From JADHUC01 sp964617665 (GTDB lineage: Bacteria; Planctomycetota; Planctomycetia; Pirellulales; Pirellulaceae): a stretch of DNA of 64,000 nt. Shown piece after piece: positions 44,580 through 53,630 of the stretch (the first letter of the stretch is position 1; every line of letters starts with the position of its first letter). A program made the translations under genes and the position numbers. The notes under the pieces were generated by a model, which saw only the letters and a list, made by a program, of their open reading frames with translations, was not told the DNA's origin and searched no databases. The stretch is taken from positions 9,184 to 73,183 of the forward strand of contig CAZUAH010000007.1 in assembly GCA_964617665.1 (NCBI GenBank), written 5' to 3'.

Positions 44580-45722
44580 TTAGTAGTTGCACGAATTCGA
44601 GTTCACGGATTCATGCCTCAGCATCTGAGGCTGGTTGAACGGCAGACTCGGAGAGATCATTTGCTCGGTGATGCGTACCCGATTCGGCATGGCCGGGGCG
44701 CTGTAGCCGGGACGCTCCCGCAAGTGGACCTTCAGATGGCTTGGCGCCTCCGGAATGTGCATGCGGGTATGCCGCACCATTTTGTGACTCTTTAAGCCGG
44801 CAGGACCGCCGAAAGGAACGTGCGGAGGTCCGGGAAGGCCAAGTGGCGTGGGGCCAATAGGCATCCCGTATTGCGGCGCTGTGATGCCGGCGACGTACGG
44901 CGGCATCAGACCGGACGGGCCGATCGGCGACGCGCCGTAGGGCATCGGCATCCCTCCCGGAGCGGCGCCGGGCTGCTGGTAAGATGCTGAAATCACACTG
45001 CTCCCTGCTTCCGCGGGAATCGACGGAGCCGCCCCGCCGTTGGCGCCTGGCAACTCGACATCCTTGTTGCCCATTCGGATCACGCCCAGGATGGCACCAC
45101 GACGGTCTGCCTCGGTGATCGGATCCACGCCCGGATCCAATCGAGTGCTGACCAGGGTTTCCACCCCAGCCAGAGCGTATTCTTGGAATTCCGGATCCGG
45201 CAGGTAGATAACTTTCGTGACGAAGTTACCGGTGAGCACCTGATCGAAATCTTCTTCGGTGAATTGAATCGGGACGGCGTTGTGCGCCAAATAGGCTTCG
45301 GTTCGCGGAGTGGTTGGCCCAAGTTCCAGAGTCGGGTACAGTTCAGCTCCCTCACGTCCGGCGATGTTAGTCAACTTCAACCGATAGATGGCTGCCTGGG
45401 GGAAGTTGTGTCGGCCCGGCACGACCATGGGGAACGAGTCGAACGCCCCTTCGGCCTGAACGTCCCAGCGAATTTGCATGCCCTCAGGCTTGGCAAACAG
45501 AACCTGTACCGTTGGTGCGACTCGGGGCCCTGCCATACCGAATTGAGGCGGCATCATCGGCACCTGTGGTGGCATGACCCCCGGTCCTGGTCCGCCGACC
45601 CCTGGGCCCGGTTGCATCATTCGTTCCGCTGGTGGCAAGTTGTGTTCCATCGGCATGACGCAGCCGATCGCAGTTATGCATGCGGCAAAGCACAACATCC
45701 ACAGTGACAATCGTATCTTCAT
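44580..45722 (-). CDS. Pro/Gly/Met-rich planctomycete lipoprotein, paralogue of the gene below
   Basis: A 380-residue protein with a lipobox-like CITAIGC (Cys21). A Met/Pro/Gly-rich spacer (GPGVGGPGPGVMPPQVPMMP) precedes a core (about 85-240) shared with the 43681 gene: IYRLKLTNIAGREGAELYPTL, IQFTEEDFDQVLTGNFVTKVIYLPDPEFQEYA and DRRGAILGVIRMGNKD. A long Pro/Gly-rich C-terminus follows. It is first of three co-directional genes. Function unknown. Confidence 0.75.
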   Translation of the reverse strand: MKIRLSLWMLCFAACITAIGCVMPMEHNLPPAERMMQPGPGVGGPGPGVMPPQVPMMPPQFGMAGPRVAPTVQVLFAKPEGMQIRWDVQAEGAFDSFPMVVPGRHNFPQAAIYRLKLTNIAGREGAELYPTLELGPTTPRTEAYLAHNAVPIQFTEEDFDQVLTGNFVTKVIYLPDPEFQEYALAGVETLVSTRLDPGVDPITEADRRGAILGVIRMGNKDVELPGANGGAAPSIPAEAGSSVISASYQQPGAAPGGMPMPYGASPIGPSGLMPPYVAGITAPQYGMPIGPTPLGLPGPPHVPFGGPAGLKSHKMVRHTRMHIPEAPSHLKVHLRERPGYSAPAMPNRVRITEQMISPSLPFNQPQMLRHESVNSNSCNY

Positions 45723-45980
45723 CGCGTTTCCCCCTTTGGGTCAGGCACACGGGACGGGACGTTATCCAGGGATCACAGCAGGCTTCATGCCTGCCACAGG
45801 TTCGATTTCGATTGACATAGACCGCACTTAAGGGCAGCCCTAAAATCGCCACTGTTCACGTGGATCCCTGGATCGATCCGCGCATTGGCGGGAGACCAAA
45901 ACACGTCTACGTGGGTTAATGTTCGGCTCCGCACAATAGGATTCTTTGGAAAAACCCGCATAATCCCAACACGTGGAGAA

Positions 45981-46910
45981 ATGAAGCACAAATTCACAAC
46001 GTTAACAGCGATAGCAATGCTGACAGCCGGCGTCAGCGTGGCGCTGGCTCAGCAATCCACCCAGTCGACAGCCGCCCCGCCAGCGGGACAGGATCTGGTG
46101 TCTCAAGCCGCTCGACGTTTATGGCGGCAGCCATCGATCGACGCCCGCCTGCGTCAAAAGATCAATCTGTTTGGCCAGCAATTGGTCGGCACTGGGCAGT
46201 ATCTGCAGAAGCAATCGAACGGTGGACCATTGTTGCGACTGGAGGTGAAAGTCCAGATCGGCGAGCAACTTACGTCGATGCAACAAGTCTGCGACGGCCG
46301 TTTCCTGTGGATTCGTCGAGAGTTGCCCGGCGGCACGACCCTTAGCCGAGTCGATCTGAACCGCATTCGCACAGCCGTCAACCAGAAGGGGCGAGAACCG
46401 CTGTCCGACTCAACGACGAACTGGATGGCGTTGGGCGGCCTGCCTCGACTATTGAGCGGACTTGATGAGAACTTTCAGTTTGGCCCAGCGCGATCAGCGC
46501 AACTTGGTGAGAACCCTGTATGGATCGCCGAAGGACACTGGAAGACTGAGAAACTATCCGAAATGCTGCCCGGTCAGAAAGATGCGATTGCAGCAGGCGG
46601 GCCACCAGACCTGACGCCGCTTTCGCCGCACCTGCCCACCAGCGTGTTAGTCGTGTTGGGCCAACGCGACCTAATACCCTATCGAATCGAGTATCGCCGC
46701 CCAACGCCGGGGACCACTGCGGGAGGTGCGGCCCCATCCGCGATCCCATCCAACCCAATCGTTGTGTTGGAGTTGTACGATGTCCACCAAGGCAATAACC
46801 TGCAGGACCAACACTTCGCGTATCAGCCCGGCAACCAGGAGATCGCAGATCACACGGACCTGTACCTGCAAAACATGGGATTGCTTGAAAAATCGCCGAA
46901 GGGCGACTGA
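45981..46910 (+). CDS. Exported protein of unknown function, LolA-like in places
   Basis: A 309-residue protein with signal peptide MKHKFTTLTAIAMLTAGVSVALA. The body repeatedly reads as beta-strands (LLRLEVKVQIGEQLTSMQQVCDGRFLWIRR, PVWIAEGHWKT, IPYRIEYRRP), which resembles the lipoprotein-carrier fold of LolA-type proteins. The similarity is only structural-looking. Start ATG 45981 has GGAG upstream; the frame opens 96 bases earlier but without a signal sequence. It is divergent from the lipoprotein cassette. Confidence 0.68.
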   Translation: MKHKFTTLTAIAMLTAGVSVALAQQSTQSTAAPPAGQDLVSQAARRLWRQPSIDARLRQKINLFGQQLVGTGQYLQKQSNGGPLLRLEVKVQIGEQLTSMQQVCDGRFLWIRRELPGGTTLSRVDLNRIRTAVNQKGREPLSDSTTNWMALGGLPRLLSGLDENFQFGPARSAQLGENPVWIAEGHWKTEKLSEMLPGQKDAIAAGGPPDLTPLSPHLPTSVLVVLGQRDLIPYRIEYRRPTPGTTAGGAAPSAIPSNPIVVLELYDVHQGNNLQDQHFAYQPGNQEIADHTDLYLQNMGLLEKSPKGD

Positions 46911-46944
46911 CGTGATGCCGGGCCGGCGTCTCTACGTCAGAGCT

Positions 46945-48189
46945 TCACAGGGATAGCGGATCGCCCGCCAATTGCCGTTCACTGCGTGTTAGTTCGAACA
47001 TGTCGTGCAACAGGCGGATGTCGCATGGTCGCTGCTCCACATTTCGGCGAGCGAACATGCGCTGTTGGGTTTGTTGCATGACTTCTGGAGGTAGTTCTGT
47101 GACCTGTCCGAATGATCGCGCGTAGTTCACGTAACTGGGCACGTTCGTTGTGACGAACCCGTATACCATGCTGCAGACGCCGATCGTCTTACCAGTGAAG
47201 ATGCCTGTGTTGATGGCGGTCTTTGCATAGTCGCCCATGATGCAGCCGAGAAACTGCATGCCGGTGTCCACCCTCTCTCCACCATACTCCATGTTGATTC
47301 TGCCGTAAGTGTTCTTCAGATCGCTATTACACGTGCCGGCACCCAGGTTGATCCAACTGCCCAAGTAGCTGTGCCCAAGGAATCCGTGGTGCTGTTTGTT
47401 GGTATACGGTTCGACGATCGACGATTCGATTTCCCCACCGATCTTAGTTGTGTGTCCCAGCGTCACTTTGTCCTTGACCGCAGCGTGTTCTTTCACTTTG
47501 CACTTGCGCCCCAACAACGCCGGGCCGCACAAATAGGAGTGCGAACCTACCGTGGCCTCTTCGTCCATGACGATCGGTCCGTCGCTGGTGTCGGTGACGA
47601 CGTGTTGGCTCACACTGGCTCCCGCAGCGGCGAACACTCCGTCGGCGATCTCCTTGTAGTCGCCTTCGGCGATTCGATAGGCAAGGTTGTCGTCGATGAT
47701 TTGCATGTGATACCGAACGACATCATGAGGGTAATGAAATAGCGGAAGAGAGGCTTCGTCCAATGCGTTCAGATTTGGTACATCGGCGCCACGGAAGCAG
47801 TCTGCCACGTTTGCCGCTTCCGTCTTTCTGAGAGCATCGGGAGTGCCGTCAGGCAGCACGACGGCTGCAACTTCGTCGCCGTCTCGCACAACCGTCGGAT
47901 GTTCGGATGCGGCGAGCTTCTGAAGCGTTCGAAACGCCGAAACTGACGGGACCAGCCGCGCGTTGACCCAAAGTGCTGGATCGCCGTCGGCTTTCGTCGC
48001 GAACTCTGGGAAATCCGATTCCTGAGCCATGCCCAAATGAGGGCGAACGATGCCGCAAAGAGGCATCTCCAACTTCCGCAGCCAATCAATCAGGCGATAG
48101 CCACCGCACGTCACGGCATAGGCTGCTCTGCCGGTCGTAATGGGGTGCAGTCGCGAGACCACTGCGTCTTCGAAAACCACAATCCGCAT
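46945..48189 (-). CDS. GlmU-like putative sugar nucleotidyltransferase
   Basis: A 414-residue protein. It starts MRIVVFEDAVVSRLHPITTGRAA, the divergent N-terminus of planctomycete sugar-nucleotidyltransferase-like proteins, without the canonical LAAGxGTRM motif. From about residue 190 it carries left-handed beta-helix hexapeptide repeats (ATVGSHSYLCGP, VKEHAAVKDKVTLG, IGGEIESSIVEP, GSWINLGAGTCNSDLKN), as in GlmU. The active-site geometry is unclear, so the exact reaction is not assigned. It is convergent with the gene that ends at 46910. Confidence 0.8.
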   Translation of the reverse strand: MRIVVFEDAVVSRLHPITTGRAAYAVTCGGYRLIDWLRKLEMPLCGIVRPHLGMAQESDFPEFATKADGDPALWVNARLVPSVSAFRTLQKLAASEHPTVVRDGDEVAAVVLPDGTPDALRKTEAANVADCFRGADVPNLNALDEASLPLFHYPHDVVRYHMQIIDDNLAYRIAEGDYKEIADGVFAAAGASVSQHVVTDTSDGPIVMDEEATVGSHSYLCGPALLGRKCKVKEHAAVKDKVTLGHTTKIGGEIESSIVEPYTNKQHHGFLGHSYLGSWINLGAGTCNSDLKNTYGRINMEYGGERVDTGMQFLGCIMGDYAKTAINTGIFTGKTIGVCSMVYGFVTTNVPSYVNYARSFGQVTELPPEVMQQTQQRMFARRNVEQRPCDIRLLHDMFELTRSERQLAGDPLSL

Positions 48190-48410
48190 AGCGATGATGA
48201 CTCCATTCCTGCAGGATTAGAATCCTGGAAGGCAGAAACCACGAGATTCGGGTCTAGATCGAGGTGCAGATCAACATAACAGCAACCACGGCTACCGACT
48301 AGTTCGAGTGCCCTCCGCTGCTAGCACTGTACTTGGTTGCTGGCTCCGGTCACGTTAGTATTAGTCTCACACGCGTCCTCGTCGCCGATATCCGATCAAC
48401 GGACAGTCCG

Positions 48411-48752
48411 ATGCCCGAAAGATTCATCTTGATCCCCGGTCGAACCAGTCAACAGGGATGCGGGATTAGCGAAGGCAAATTTGGCGAAGGCTACCGAGCG
48501 GAAACCAGTACACTGCAAATCTCACCGGACGATTCCGAGCGATTGGGTTTGGTCGAGGGAAGCCGTGTGCGATTGACCAGTACATTCGGCCGCGTCGAAG
48601 TGCCGATCTCGCTGGCCAAAAAGGACGAGTTGCCACCCGGCGTGTTGTTCATTGCGTATGGCGATGTGTCTAGCAGGCTGATGGGCGGCGACACGGGTGG
48701 ATCGGGAATGCCAACCAGTAAGGGGCTAGACGTCGATTTGGAGAAGCTTTAG
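48411..48752 (+). CDS. Formylmethanofuran dehydrogenase subunit D-like (molybdopterin dinucleotide-binding)
   Basis: A 113-residue protein with the pattern of FwdD/FmdD and the C-terminal molybdopterin-dinucleotide-binding domain: FILIPGRTSQQG, LGLVEGSRVRLTSTFGRVEV, LPPGVLFIAYGDVSSRLMGG and GMPTSKGLDVDLE. In archaea FwdD helps bind the metal-pterin of formylmethanofuran dehydrogenase. It lies 3 bases before the FwdB gene. ATG 48411 is the first reasonable start. The ribosome site is weak (GGACAG). Confidence 0.82.
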   Translation: MPERFILIPGRTSQQGCGISEGKFGEGYRAETSTLQISPDDSERLGLVEGSRVRLTSTFGRVEVPISLAKKDELPPGVLFIAYGDVSSRLMGGDTGGSGMPTSKGLDVDLEKL

Positions 48753-48755
48753 GTC

Positions 48756-50096
48756 ATGAGCACGTCCGAGGCTGTTGTCGCCAATCCGAAGGTGAAAGTC
48801 GTCGCCGATGCTACGTGTACGTTTTGCGGATGCCTGTGCGATGACATCGACTTGAAGGTGGAAGGCGATCGGATCGTCCAAGCCAAACGAGCGTGCGGGC
48901 TCGGCAAGTCGTGGTTCTTGAACCATGAGGTGGAAGACCGCCCGTCGTGTTGCATCGAGGGCGCTCCAGCGTCTGTTGATGATGGCATCGAGCGAGCCGC
49001 CCAGATCTTGGCGGCGGCCAGATATCCGTTGGTCTACGGATTGAGCGATACCACCTGCGAATCGCAACGCGTCGCCGTGGGGATTGCCGACTGGATCGGC
49101 GGTAACATTGACACCACCACCAGCCTGTGCCACGGACCGTCGGCCATGGCGTTCCAGAATGTTGGCGAGGTGACCTGCACGTTGGGCGAAGTGCGCAACC
49201 GGGCTGATTTGGTCATCTTCTGGGGCTCGAACCCAGCAGAAAGCCACCCACGTCACTTCACGCGATACAGTCTGATGCCCAAAGGCATGTTCGTGCCGCG
49301 GGGGCGCAAGGATCGCACTTGTGTTGTGGTAGACGTGCGCAAGACGAAATCGGCCAAGGCTGGCGACGTTTTCGTCCGTATCAAGCCGCGTTGCGACTTC
49401 GAAGCACTTTGGACGCTGCGAGCCCTGGCCCAGGACATCGAACTCGATCCCGTGCAGGTCGAGGAAGACACTGGCCAACCGCTGACGGTTTGGCAGGACT
49501 TGATCGATCGAATGAAGGCTGCCAAGTACGGCGTGATCTTCTGGGGCATGGGCGTGACGATGACTCGCGGCAAGCACGCCAATAGCGAAGCCGTGTTGAC
49601 GTTGACTCGCGACATGAACAAACACACCCGGTTTGTCTGCAAACCGAATCGAGGCCACGGAAACGTGACTGGTGCGGACAATGTGGTCACGTGGCGTACG
49701 GGCTATTCGTTCGGAGTGAATCTTACACGGGGCTATCCGCGATTTAATCCCGGCGAATACACGGCCGCCGACGTTCTGGCCCGTGGAGAGGCCGACGCGG
49801 CATTGATCGTGGCCGCCGATCCCATGGCGAACTTCAGCCAACCGGCTCGCGAGCACTTGAAGACCATCCCCTACATCGCCCTGGATCCGAAAGAAACGCC
49901 AACCACGCGTGCGGCTGCAGTTTCGTTCAACGTAGCTCCCTACGGCATCAACGTACCGGGAACCGTGTATCGAATGGACGACGTGCCGCTTCCACTCCGC
50001 CCAGCATTCGATTCCCCGCATCCTAGCGACCACGATGTGCTGTCCGGTATCGAAAGACGAGTACGAGAGTTGAAGGTCTCGGCCACAACGGAATAG
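48756..50096 (+). CDS. fwdB: Formylmethanofuran dehydrogenase subunit B (FwdB/FhcB)
   Basis: A 446-residue molybdopterin oxidoreductase-type subunit. N-terminal Cys21-x2-Cys24-x-Cys26-x-Cys28 and Cys47 match the FwdB [4Fe-4S] site. The Mo/W-ligand region TTSLCHGPS has Cys125. NPAESHPRHFTRYSLMPKG, VVVDVRKTKSAKAGD and DPMANFSQPAREHL are conserved downstream. The enzyme interconverts CO2 and formylmethanofuran, or is the homologue in the tetrahydromethanopterin C1 pathway. FhcA and FhcC genes are not in the window. In methylotroph FhcB these metal ligands are reported lost (from memory), but here they are kept. Confidence 0.9.
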   Translation: MSTSEAVVANPKVKVVADATCTFCGCLCDDIDLKVEGDRIVQAKRACGLGKSWFLNHEVEDRPSCCIEGAPASVDDGIERAAQILAAARYPLVYGLSDTTCESQRVAVGIADWIGGNIDTTTSLCHGPSAMAFQNVGEVTCTLGEVRNRADLVIFWGSNPAESHPRHFTRYSLMPKGMFVPRGRKDRTCVVVDVRKTKSAKAGDVFVRIKPRCDFEALWTLRALAQDIELDPVQVEEDTGQPLTVWQDLIDRMKAAKYGVIFWGMGVTMTRGKHANSEAVLTLTRDMNKHTRFVCKPNRGHGNVTGADNVVTWRTGYSFGVNLTRGYPRFNPGEYTAADVLARGEADAALIVAADPMANFSQPAREHLKTIPYIALDPKETPTTRAAAVSFNVAPYGINVPGTVYRMDDVPLPLRPAFDSPHPSDHDVLSGIERRVRELKVSATTE

Positions 50097-50113
50097 CCCC
50101 GCGCGCTGCAGAA

Positions 50114-50129
50114 GCCGTCTGCAGACGGC
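50114..50129. repeat. Perfect 16-base palindrome between convergent genes
   Basis: GCCGTCTGCAGACGGC without a spacer, between the fwdB stop (50096) and the amidase stop (50147). It may be part of a bidirectional terminator, although no T-tract follows. Confidence 0.6.
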
Positions 50130-50146
50130 CCCTCGCCGTGACTGTC

Positions 50147-51463
50147 CTACGAAAGCAGCGACGGTTTTGCGTCAAAGGCGAGGATTCTCTCGCACCAATC
50201 GGCAACGGATAGCAGCAACTCTTCGCCATTGCGTGGCCCGGTCAATTGTAGGCCGCACGGCATTCCGTTGCTCGCAAGGCCGCATGGAATCGTTGTGGTA
50301 GGCAGACCCGCAAAACTCCACGGTGAATTGAATTTAGGATTGCCGGTCGACTCCAGCCCGGCAGGGGCCGCCGTGACAGTCGCAGGCGTTAGTGCGACAA
50401 CGCCATCGGCAAAGATCTCTTCCATTTCGAGGCGCTGCTGCGCGTAATGACGCAGGGCGGCCGAGTAGTCGATCGCTAATGTGGACAGGCCGTCTTCGAT
50501 GAGCGAGCTGATTTTGGGGCCATACCTATCGGCGTGCCGGGCGAATCGGTCGAAGTGCGTTTCCGCCGCCTCAACGGCCATGATGCACAAATGCGATGAA
50601 TGAACCTGCTCGAAGGACGCCGGCAGGTCCATCTTCTGCAACTCTGCTCCCGCCCGCTGCAAGGTGTCGCAAGCAGCCCGAGTTGCGGCAAGCACATCGG
50701 CGTCTGCCTGTTCGAAGAAGTAGTCCTCGATCATGTGCAACGTTGGTGGTTTCCCCACGGGTTGAACGACTGCCATCGAATCATCCGACGGCGCCATGGC
50801 CATGAACATCATCGCCAAATCGTCGACACTTCGGGCAATTGGTCCGAGGTGATCGAGTCTGCCGCTGACGGGCACAACTCCAGTCAGGTCTACCTTGCCA
50901 AACGTGGCCTTCAAACCGGTGACGCCACAATAGGAAGCTGGGCGCGTGATGGAGCCGCCAGTCTGCGATCCGATCGCGGCCATGCACATCTCCAACGCTA
51001 CAGCCGCTGCGCTGCCGCTGCTGGATCCTCCCGGAGTGTGATCCAGATTCCATGGGTTGCGAGTCGGCGATGGATCAAAACAGGCAAATTGAGTAGTGAC
51101 GGTCTTGCCCAGGACTATCGCTCCGCTTTCCCGCAGTTGTGTCACAACAGGAGCATCGCATTCTGCCAGATTGCCCTTTAGCAACGGTGATCCCGCCTCG
51201 GTCGGCATCCCTTCCACATCCACAATGTCTTTGATTCCGATGGGAATCCCGTGGAGCGGGCCGAGAAATCGACCTTGGCGTGCCGATTCATCCAAACGTT
51301 CGGCTTCGCGGCGCGCTCCTTGCTCGTCAACGCGGACCCACGCGTGTACTCGATCTTCGATTTGACGAATGCGCATCAGGCAGTGGTCGACCAGTTCCGT
51401 CGGTCGAAGCTGACCACCACGAATCAGAGTGGCTGCCTGAGAGATACTTGGCAGTGTGTCCAT
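50147..51463 (-). CDS. Amidase-signature enzyme (GatA-like)
   Basis: A 438-residue amidase-signature protein. The catalytic Lys78 is in IPIGIKDIVD, the glycine/serine loop TPGGSSSGSAA spans about 144-152, and the nucleophile Ser171 is in SQTGGSITRP. It looks like stand-alone amidases and GatA, but no gatB/gatC is adjacent, so a general amidase is more likely than the tRNA amidotransferase. Its start is 3 bases after the stop of the zinc-ribbon gene upstream. Confidence 0.88.
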   Translation of the reverse strand: MDTLPSISQAATLIRGGQLRPTELVDHCLMRIRQIEDRVHAWVRVDEQGARREAERLDESARQGRFLGPLHGIPIGIKDIVDVEGMPTEAGSPLLKGNLAECDAPVVTQLRESGAIVLGKTVTTQFACFDPSPTRNPWNLDHTPGGSSSGSAAAVALEMCMAAIGSQTGGSITRPASYCGVTGLKATFGKVDLTGVVPVSGRLDHLGPIARSVDDLAMMFMAMAPSDDSMAVVQPVGKPPTLHMIEDYFFEQADADVLAATRAACDTLQRAGAELQKMDLPASFEQVHSSHLCIMAVEAAETHFDRFARHADRYGPKISSLIEDGLSTLAIDYSAALRHYAQQRLEMEEIFADGVVALTPATVTAAPAGLESTGNPKFNSPWSFAGLPTTTIPCGLASNGMPCGLQLTGPRNGEELLLSVADWCERILAFDAKPSLLS

Positions 51464-51466
51464 GGT

Positions 51467-52210
51467 CTATTGGAGGTCGCCGAAGTCTTCTTCATAGCCG
51501 CCTTCAAGGGTTTCATATCCTGACGGCGCGTCCCACGGTTTGTAACCGTATTGTGACTCGTACACCCACACCACGCCATTGAACCCGCCGATGGCCATGG
51601 CGACGCAGCAGAGCAGAATGCCTATGATGGCCGGCCCACGTCGCGTGGAATACAGGCCCCAAATCCCCATCAACAGTCCAATGACGGCGGTCACCACCGC
51701 CCCCGCCGTGTAGAAACACGCGATCATGCTCAGAATGCCAAGCACTAACGCCGCGATCGAGCCGCCGATGGAAGCGAGGTGACGGGGATATGACGCTTGT
51801 CTGACGACATAATGCGTCTTTGCCGGGGGGGCCCGATCAGCCGGGCCATCGCCGGTTGGCCCTGCTGATTCAGCAAATGGCGAGCCGACCCGGCGGGCGA
51901 CAACCGGGGGATACGCAGCAGTCGGCGGCGAACCATCCACAGACGCCGACTCTTCCGCAGGCGGCGTCTCGGTCGTGCCTCCGTCGGCCAGTGCGGCTTC
52001 GACAACTGCATCAGCATCGGCCGGATCGCCATTCTCGTCTTCGTCGGCAACGACCGCGGGGACGCTTTCTACCTGAGTCGGGATAGGGGCTCGACGCACA
52101 GGTGGGAGAAGTGTATTGCCGGGCCGAGACTCCATCTCGGTACCGCAAGACCAGCACCGATTCACGGCGCCTAGGAGTTCTTCACCACATTTCGCGCACT
52201 TGACGGCCAT
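51467..52210 (-). CDS. Zinc-ribbon protein with two C-terminal membrane helices
   Basis: A 247-residue protein. The N-terminal zinc ribbon has Cys pairs CAKC and CWSC, followed by a Pro/Ala/Glu-rich disordered linker of about 110 residues and hydrophobic segments (LASIGGSIAALVLGILSMIACF, VVTAVIGLLMGIWGLY, IIGILLCCVAMAIGGF). A DUF4190-like membrane part is possible. Starts at 52243 and 52210 are both open; homology suggests the ribbon begins at 52210. It lies between hslU and the amidase gene and could be cotranscribed with them. Function unknown. Confidence 0.7.
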   Translation of the reverse strand: MAVKCAKCGEELLGAVNRCWSCGTEMESRPGNTLLPPVRRAPIPTQVESVPAVVADEDENGDPADADAVVEAALADGGTTETPPAEESASVDGSPPTAAYPPVVARRVGSPFAESAGPTGDGPADRAPPAKTHYVVRQASYPRHLASIGGSIAALVLGILSMIACFYTAGAVVTAVIGLLMGIWGLYSTRRGPAIIGILLCCVAMAIGGFNGVVWVYESQYGYKPWDAPSGYETLEGGYEEDFGDLQ

Positions 52211-52256
52211 TTTCTTGGCTCGGCCAAAAACCGGCTTTTCCATTCGCGATTCGCGA

Positions 52257-53630
52257 TCACAAAATGAACTTGCTCAACTCCTCGTCTTCGCTGATCTCCT
52301 CCAGCCGTTCGGTCACATAAGCGGCATTGATTTCGACTTTGCCCATGTTCATGTTAGGCGCTTCGAAACTGAGTTCCTCCAATAACCGCTCCATGATCGT
52401 GTACAGCCTGCGGGCGCCGATGTTCTGGGTGGACTGATTGACCTTGAACGCGTACGAGGCCATCGCCTCGACGGCGTTGTCCGTGAACGCCAATTTGACG
52501 CCTTCAGTCTCCATTAGCGCCGCATACTGTTTGGTCAGCGAATTCTGTGGCTCCTGCAGAATGCGAACAAAATCATCCTTCGTCAGGTCATTCAGTTCCA
52601 CGCGTATAGGAAACCGACCCTGCATCTCCGGCATCAATTCGCTGGGCTTACTGCGATGGAAGGCTCCAGCGGCGACAAACAAAATATGATCCGTGCGCAC
52701 GTAGCCGTACCGGGTCTGAACGGTCGTGCCCTCCACGATCGGCAACAGGTCGCGCTGCACGCCTTGCCGCGACACATCCGCGCCACGACTATCGCTGGCC
52801 ACCACCTTGTCGATCTCGTCCAAGAAGATGATGCCGACGTTTTCTGCCAGGTCGACGGCGGCGCTGTTGATCTTCTCGGCATCAAGCAGCGCCTCGCACT
52901 CGTGCTCGAAAAGCACCCTGCCAGCTTCAGCCACGGTCATCTCTCGATGAGCGCTCGTCTTGGGCAGGATCTTCTCGAACATCCCCTGCAAATCCAGGTC
53001 CATCTGTTCCATGCCCAAGCTGCTGACCATGACGGGCGTGGCCTTCTGCTCGATCGACAGTTCCACTTTGCGATCGTCCAATTCGCCGGATGCCAGCATG
53101 GCCCGCATCTTTTCGCGACTTCGCTCGTATTGCTTCGCAGCGCCCTTGTCCTCGTCTTGGTCGAGATCAAAAGCTGCTGGACGCGGAACAAGCAGGTCCA
53201 AGAGACGTTCCTCGACCCGTCGTCTGGCTTCGCCCTCGACGTTCTGGCGTTCGCTGTCGCGTATCAAGCCGATGGCGTTTTCGACCAGTTCACGAACCAT
53301 GCTCTCCACATCGCGACCGTAGTACCCCACTTCCGTGTACTTGGTCGCCTCCACCTTGATGAACGGTGCTCCGGTCAAGCGTGCTAGTCGGCGCGCAATC
53401 TCCGTTTTGCCCACGCCGGTTGGACCCACCATCAAGATGTTCTTTGGCGCAACCTCTTCGCGCATGTCTTCGCGTAGATTCTGCCGACGCCAGCGATTGC
53501 GCACGGCGATCGCCACGGAGCGTTTTGCGTCATCCTGACCCACGATATAGCGATCTAATTCCGCGACAATCTCTCGCGGTGTCAAGTTCTGTGGCTCGGC
53601 CGCTTTTCTTTCGGTCAGACCGTATTTCAC
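52257..53630 (-). CDS. hslU: ATP-dependent protease ATPase subunit HslU
   Basis: A 457-residue AAA+ unfoldase of the HslUV protease. Walker A is GPTGVGKT at 69-76, Walker B is IIFLDEIDKV, the intermediate domain occupies about 110-235, and the C-terminal tail ends DEELSKFIL, the pattern needed to dock in HslV. Start GTG 53630 overlaps the hslV stop (GTGA), so the pair is translationally coupled. Length is normal. Confidence 0.96.
   Translation of the reverse strand: MKYGLTERKAAEPQNLTPREIVAELDRYIVGQDDAKRSVAIAVRNRWRRQNLREDMREEVAPKNILMVGPTGVGKTEIARRLARLTGAPFIKVEATKYTEVGYYGRDVESMVRELVENAIGLIRDSERQNVEGEARRRVEERLLDLLVPRPAAFDLDQDEDKGAAKQYERSREKMRAMLASGELDDRKVELSIEQKATPVMVSSLGMEQMDLDLQGMFEKILPKTSAHREMTVAEAGRVLFEHECEALLDAEKINSAAVDLAENVGIIFLDEIDKVVASDSRGADVSRQGVQRDLLPIVEGTTVQTRYGYVRTDHILFVAAGAFHRSKPSELMPEMQGRFPIRVELNDLTKDDFVRILQEPQNSLTKQYAALMETEGVKLAFTDNAVEAMASYAFKVNQSTQNIGARRLYTIMERLLEELSFEAPNMNMGKVEINAAYVTERLEEISEDEELSKFIL

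Noticed and set aside
48726..50033. A 435-codon minus-strand open frame opposite fwdB
   Set aside because: Antisense shadow of a strongly conserved coding region on the plus strand. The GC-rich third positions explain the open frame.
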